Source: Sympetrum striolatum
Lineage: Eukaryota > Arthropoda > Insecta > Odonata > Libellulidae
DNA length: 64,000 nt
Assembly (NCBI GenBank): GCA_947579665.1
Contig: CANPUZ010000046.1
Location: 1,240,001-1,304,000 of the forward strand
Reading direction: 5' to 3'
The position numbers and the translations under genes are program-made. Below, one piece after another: positions 59,730 through 64,000 of the stretch (position 1 is its first letter; each line of letters opens with the position of its first letter). The notes under the pieces were generated by a model that worked only from the letters and a program-made list of their open reading frames with translations, searched no databases and was not told the DNA's origin.

Positions 59730-61930
59730 GCCAAAATTATCTGTTTTCGTTGCTTTTTTTGCTCACAATTTGATTAAATGTGGGAAATAATTGCAAAATT
59801 GAGGAACAAATTGAATTTTCGCTAAAATTATCCGTTTTAGTTGCTTTTTTCGCTCAAAATTTGATTTAATGTGGGAAATAAAGGCAAAATAGAGGAAAAA
59901 AATAGAAAAATCGATAAAATTATCCGTTTTCGTCCCTTTTTTCGGTAATTTCGTCATTAAATGTGGAAAAATACGAGTAAATTGAGGAAAAAAATAATAT
60001 TTTCGCTAAAATTATCCGTTTTCGTCCCTTTTTTCGGTAATTTCGACATAAAATGAGGAAAAAAAACGAGCAAATAGAGGAAAAAAATAGATATTTCGCT
60101 AAAATTATCCGTTTTCGTCCCTTTTTTCGGTAATTTCGTCATAAAATGAGGAAAAAAACGGAGTAAATTGAGGAAAAAAATAAAAATTTCGCTAAAATTA
60201 TCCGTTTTCGTCCCTTTTTTTCGGTAATTTCGTCATAAAATGAGGAAAAAAACGAGCAAACAGAGGAAAAAATAGAAATTTCGCTAAAATTATCCGTTTT
60301 CGTCCCTTTTTTTGGAAATTTCGTCATAAAATGAGGAAAAAAACGAGTTAAGAGAGGAAAAAATTGAAATTTCGCTAAAATTATCCGTTTTCGTCGCTTT
60401 TTTCGGTAATTTCATCATTAAATGAGGAAAAAAAACGAGTAAATAGAGGAATAAATAGATATTTCGCTAAAATTATCCATTTTCGTTGCTTTTTTTCGGT
60501 AATTTCGCCATAAAATGAGGAAAAAAAACGAGTAAAAAAAGGATAAAATAAAAATTTCGCTATAATTATCCGTTTTCGTCCCTTTTTTCGGTAATTTCGT
60601 CATAAAATGAGGAAAAAAACGAGTAAATAGAGGAAAAAAATAGAAATTTCGCTAAAATTATCCGTTTTCGTCCCTTTTTTCGGTAATTTCGTCATAAAAT
60701 TAGGAAAAAAAACGAGTAAATAGGGGAAAAATAGAAATTTAGCTAAAATTATCCGTTTTCGTCCCTTTTTTTGGTAATTTCGTCATAAAATAAGGAAAAA
60801 AAAACGATTAAATAGAGGAAAAAAATAGAAATTTTGCTAAAATTATCAGTTTTCGTTGATTTTTTCGCTCATAATTTGATTAAAAGTAGGAAAAGAAGGC
60901 AAAATAGAGGAAAAAAATTGAAATTACGATAAAATTATCAGTTTTTGTTGCTTTTTTCGTTCATTATTTGATTAAATGTGGGAAATAAAGGCAAAATAGA
61001 GGAAAAAATTGCATTTTTGCTAAAATTATCAGTTTTCGTTGCTTTTTTCGCTCATAATTTGATCAAATGTAGGAAATAAAGGCAAAATAGAGGAACAAAT
61101 TGAATTTTCGCTAAAATTATCCGTTTTAGTCGCTTTTTTTCGCTCAAAATTTGATTAAATGTAGAAAATAATGGTAAAATAGAGGATAAAATTTAATTTC
61201 TGATAAAATTATCCGTTTTCGATGCTTTTTTCGCTCATAATTTGATTTAATGTGGGAAATAAAGGCAAAATAGAGGAAAAAAATTGAATTTTCGCTAAAA
61301 TTATCTGTTTTCGTTGCTTTTTTTGCTCCCAATTTGATTAAATGTGGGAAATAATGGAAAAATTGAGGAAAAAAAGGAATTTTCGCTAAAATCATCTGTT
61401 TTTTTTTTTAGTTTTTTTTATTCATAATTTGATTAAATGTGGGAAATAATGGCAAAAAAGAGGAAAAAAATTGAATTTTCGCTAAAATTATATGTTTTCG
61501 TTGCTTTTTTCGCCCATTTTTTGATTAAATGTGGGAAATAATGGCAAAAAAGAGGAAAAAAATTGAATTTTCGCTAAAATTATCAGTTTTCGATGCTTTT
61601 TTCGCTCATAATTTGATTAAATGTAGGAAATAAAGGCAATATACAGGAAAAAATTTGAATTTTCGCTATCATTATTAGTTTTCGTTGCTTTTTTCGCTCA
61701 TAATTTGATTAAATGCAGGAAATAAAAACAAAATAGAGGAAAAAAAATTGAATTTTTGCTTAAATTATCAGTTTTCGTTGCTTTTTTCGCTCATAATTTG
61801 ATTAAATGTAGGAAATAAAGGCAACATGAAGGAATAAAATTGAATTTTTGCTAAAATTATATGTTTTCGTTGCTTTTTTCGCTCATAATTTGATTAAATG
61901 TGGGATATAATGGCTAAATAGAGAAAAAAA
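59730..61930. repeat. Higher-order satellite segment, copy 2
   Basis: Near-identical to 54,870-56,870 in monomer order and sequence. Shared idiosyncrasies include the T-run variant AATCATCTGTTTTTTTT and the CGCCCATTTTTTGATT monomer. The two extra type B monomers match those at 47,826-47,940, so segments have been shuffled within the array. Confidence 0.85.
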
Positions 61931-64000
61931 ATTGAATTTTCGCTAACATTATTAGTTTTCGTTGCTTTTTTCGCTCATAATTTGATTAAATGCAGGAAAT
62001 AAATGCAAAATAGAGGAAAAAAATTGAATTTTGGTTAACCTCTTTATTTTTCGTTTCTTTTTTCGCTCATAATTTGATTGAATGCAGGAAATAAAGGCAA
62101 TATACAGGAAAAAATTGAATTTTCGCTAACATTATTAGTTTTCGTTGCTTTTTTCGCTCATAATTTGATTAAATGTAGGAAATAAAGGCAATATACAGGA
62201 AAAAAATTGAATTTTCGCTAACATTATTAGTTTTCGTTGCTTTTTTCGCTCATAATTTGATTAAATGCAGGAAATAAAGACAAAATATAGGAAAAAAATT
62301 GAATTTTCGCTAACATTATTAGTTTTCGTTGCTTTTTTCGCTCATAATTTGATTAAATGCAGGAAATAAATGCAAAATAGAGGAAAAAAATTGAATTTTG
62401 GCTAACCTCTTTATTTTTCGTTTCTTTTTTCGCTCATAATTTGATTGAATGCAGGAAATAAAGGCAATATACAGGAAAAAATTGAATTTTCGCTAACATT
62501 ATTAGTTTTCGTTGCTTTTTTCGCTCATAATTTGATAAAATGTAGGCAATAAAGGCAAAATACAGGAGAAAAATTGAATTTTTGCTAAAATTATCCGTTT
62601 TTGTTGCTTTATTTGCTCTTTATTTGATTATATGTGAGAAATAAAGGCAAAATAGAGGAAAAAAATTAAATTTACGATAAAATTATCAGTTTGCGTTGCT
62701 TTATTCGATCATTATTTGATTATATGTGGGAAATAGAGGCAAAATAGAGGAAAAAAATTGAATTTACGATAAAATTATCAATTTTCGTTGCTTTTTTCGA
62801 TCATTACTTGATTATATGTGGGAAATAAAGGCAAAATAGAGGAAAAAAATTGAATTTTTGATAAAATTATCAGTTTTCGATGCTTTTTTCGCTCATAATT
62901 TGATTAAATGTAGGAAATAAAGACAATATATAGGAAAAAATTGAATTTTCGCTAACATTATTAGTTTTCGTTGCTTTTTTCGCTCATAATTTGATAAAAT
63001 GTAGGCAATAAAGGCAAAATACAGGAAAAAAATTGAATTTTTGCTAAAATTATCCGTTTTTGTTGCTTTATTTGCTCTTTATTTGGTTATATGTGAGAAA
63101 TAAAGGCAAAATAGAGGAAAAAAATTAAATTTACGATAAAATTATCAGTTTGCGTTGCTTTATTCGATCATTATTTGATTATATGTGGGAAATAAAGGCA
63201 AAAAAGAAGGAAAAAAATTGAATTTACGATAAAATTATCATTTTTCGTTGCTTTTTTCGATCATTACTTGATTATATGTGGGAAATAAAGGCAAAATAGA
63301 GGAAAAAAATTGAATTTTTGATAAAATTATCCGTTTTCGTTGCTTTTTTCGCTAAAAATTTGATTAAATCTGGGAAATATAGGCAAAATAGAGGAAAAAA
63401 ATTAAAGCTTTGCTAAAATTAACCGTTTTCGTTGCTTTTTTCGCTCATAATTTGATTAAAAGTAGGAAAAAAAGGCAAAATAGAGGAAAAAAATTGAAAT
63501 TACGATAGAATTATCCGTTTTTGTTGCTTTTTTCGTTCATTATTTGATTAAATGTGGGAAATAAAGGAAAATAGCGGAAAAAGTTGCATTTTTGCTAAAA
63601 TTATCAGTTTTCGTTGCTTTTTTCGCTCAAAATATGATTAAATGTAGAAAATAAATGTAAAATAGAGGAAAAAATTGAATTTCTGATAAAATTATCCGTT
63701 TTCGTTGCTTTTTTCGCTCATAATTTGATTTAATGTGGGAAATAAAGGCAAAATAGAGGAAAAAAATAGAAATATCGCTAAAATTATCCGTTTTCGTCCC
63801 TTTTTTCGGTAATTTCGACATAAAATGAGGAAAAAAAACGAGCAAATAGAGGAAAATATAGATATTTCGCTAAAATTATCCGTTTTCGTCCCTTTTTTCG
63901 GTAATTTCGTCATAAAATGAGGAAAAAAACGAGTAAATTGAGGATAAACATAAAATTTTGCTAAAATTATCCGTTTTCGGGCTTTTTTCGGTAATTTCCA

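Larger units (their letters stand above)
52600..64000. repeat. 92-93 bp satellite array, right block (runs off window end)
   Basis: The continuation of the same satellite, about 123 monomers. Blocks of type B (GTCCCTTTTTTCGG...CATAAAATGAGG) alternate with longer runs of type A (GTTGCTTTTTTCGCTC). Variant type A monomers with GATTAAATGCAGG, TTAACCTCTTTATTTTTCG or GGCAATATACAGG occur in fixed neighbourhoods, showing higher-order organisation. The array does not end within the window. Confidence 0.96.

Noticed and set aside
42105..64000. Many short minus-strand open frames in the satellite with a recurring MTKLPKKGTKTDNFSEIS start
   Set aside because: They arise because the type B monomer is 93 bp (31 codons), so any open frame repeats. 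Frames vary with each indel and none has a start context or a non-repetitive domain.
42240..64000. CENP-B-box resemblance (TTTCGTTG) in type A monomers
   Set aside because: Only the first eight bases match the mammalian box and the essential CGGG half is missing. The similarity is compatible with chance in a T-rich monomer.
42105..64000. CRISPR-like array
   Set aside because: The repeats are contiguous 92-93 bp monomers without unique spacers, in a eukaryotic context.

Overview
This is eukaryotic, AT-rich, repeat-dense DNA, almost certainly from an arthropod and probably an insect. The evidence is GT-AG introns with conventional splice sites, many lineages of arthropod-type transposable elements (piggyBac, hAT, pogo/Tigger, PIF/Harbinger, RTE, R4/Dong and L2/CR1-like LINEs) and a long satellite array. 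The repeat mix reminds me of hemipteran genomes, but that is an impression and not a demonstrated assignment. No bacterial-style operons, rRNA, tRNA or CRISPR are visible.

The only host gene I can support runs left to right across the first half. I read three phase-0 exons: 3,863-4,099 (one C2H2 zinc finger), 7,969-8,058 (a very basic, NLS-like 30-residue exon) and 19,879-30,489 (one 10.6-kb terminal exon). Together they encode about 3,645 residues. The protein is mostly Ser/Lys/Asn-rich and predicted disordered. It carries an internal array of about 133-residue repeats, a perfect PLDLS motif (CtBP type) and five exact 132-bp repeats, each with a VINIDLTTEED-like core that looks like a SUMO-interacting motif. 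I do not recognise the family. A tiny candidate start exon (ATGGAAGAG, then GTAAAG) sits at 3,572-3,580, but the true 5' end may lie outside the window.

The introns are transposon traps. Upstream of exon 1 are one end of a piggyBac element (1-505) and a LINE tail split by a hAT MITE with a perfect 8-bp target duplication. Intron 1 holds a duplicated 305-bp repeat, an R4/Dong LINE remnant with a restriction-like endonuclease domain, and six copies of a 162-bp satellite. Intron 2 holds LINE tails, a long dead RTE element, three copies of a composite repeat made of about 165-bp units that each carry a tRNA B-box-like GGTTCGA motif, and a 2.8-kb defective piggyBac element bounded by TTAA. The two piggyBac ends lie in opposite orientation, about 16 kb apart, around exons 1 and 2.

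Downstream of the stop codon (30,490-42,100) there are no convincing host genes. This stretch may include a long 3' UTR. It contains a 402-bp hAT MITE, a fold-back element with a G-rich tract, a pogo-like element retaining a CENP-B-type HTH, a palindromic repeat, a roughly 0.4-0.6 kb direct duplication and a Harbinger transposase remnant.

From about 42,105 to the window end is a satellite array with a 92-93 bp monomer, roughly 185 monomers. It has two interleaved monomer types, a degraded left edge and about 5-kb higher-order duplications. A 4.6-kb L2/CR1-like LINE with two open frames (ORF1 with an SGNH-esterase-like domain; ORF2 with endonuclease plus reverse transcriptase and an FADD active site) is inserted in the satellite at 47,999-52,599 and appears recent.
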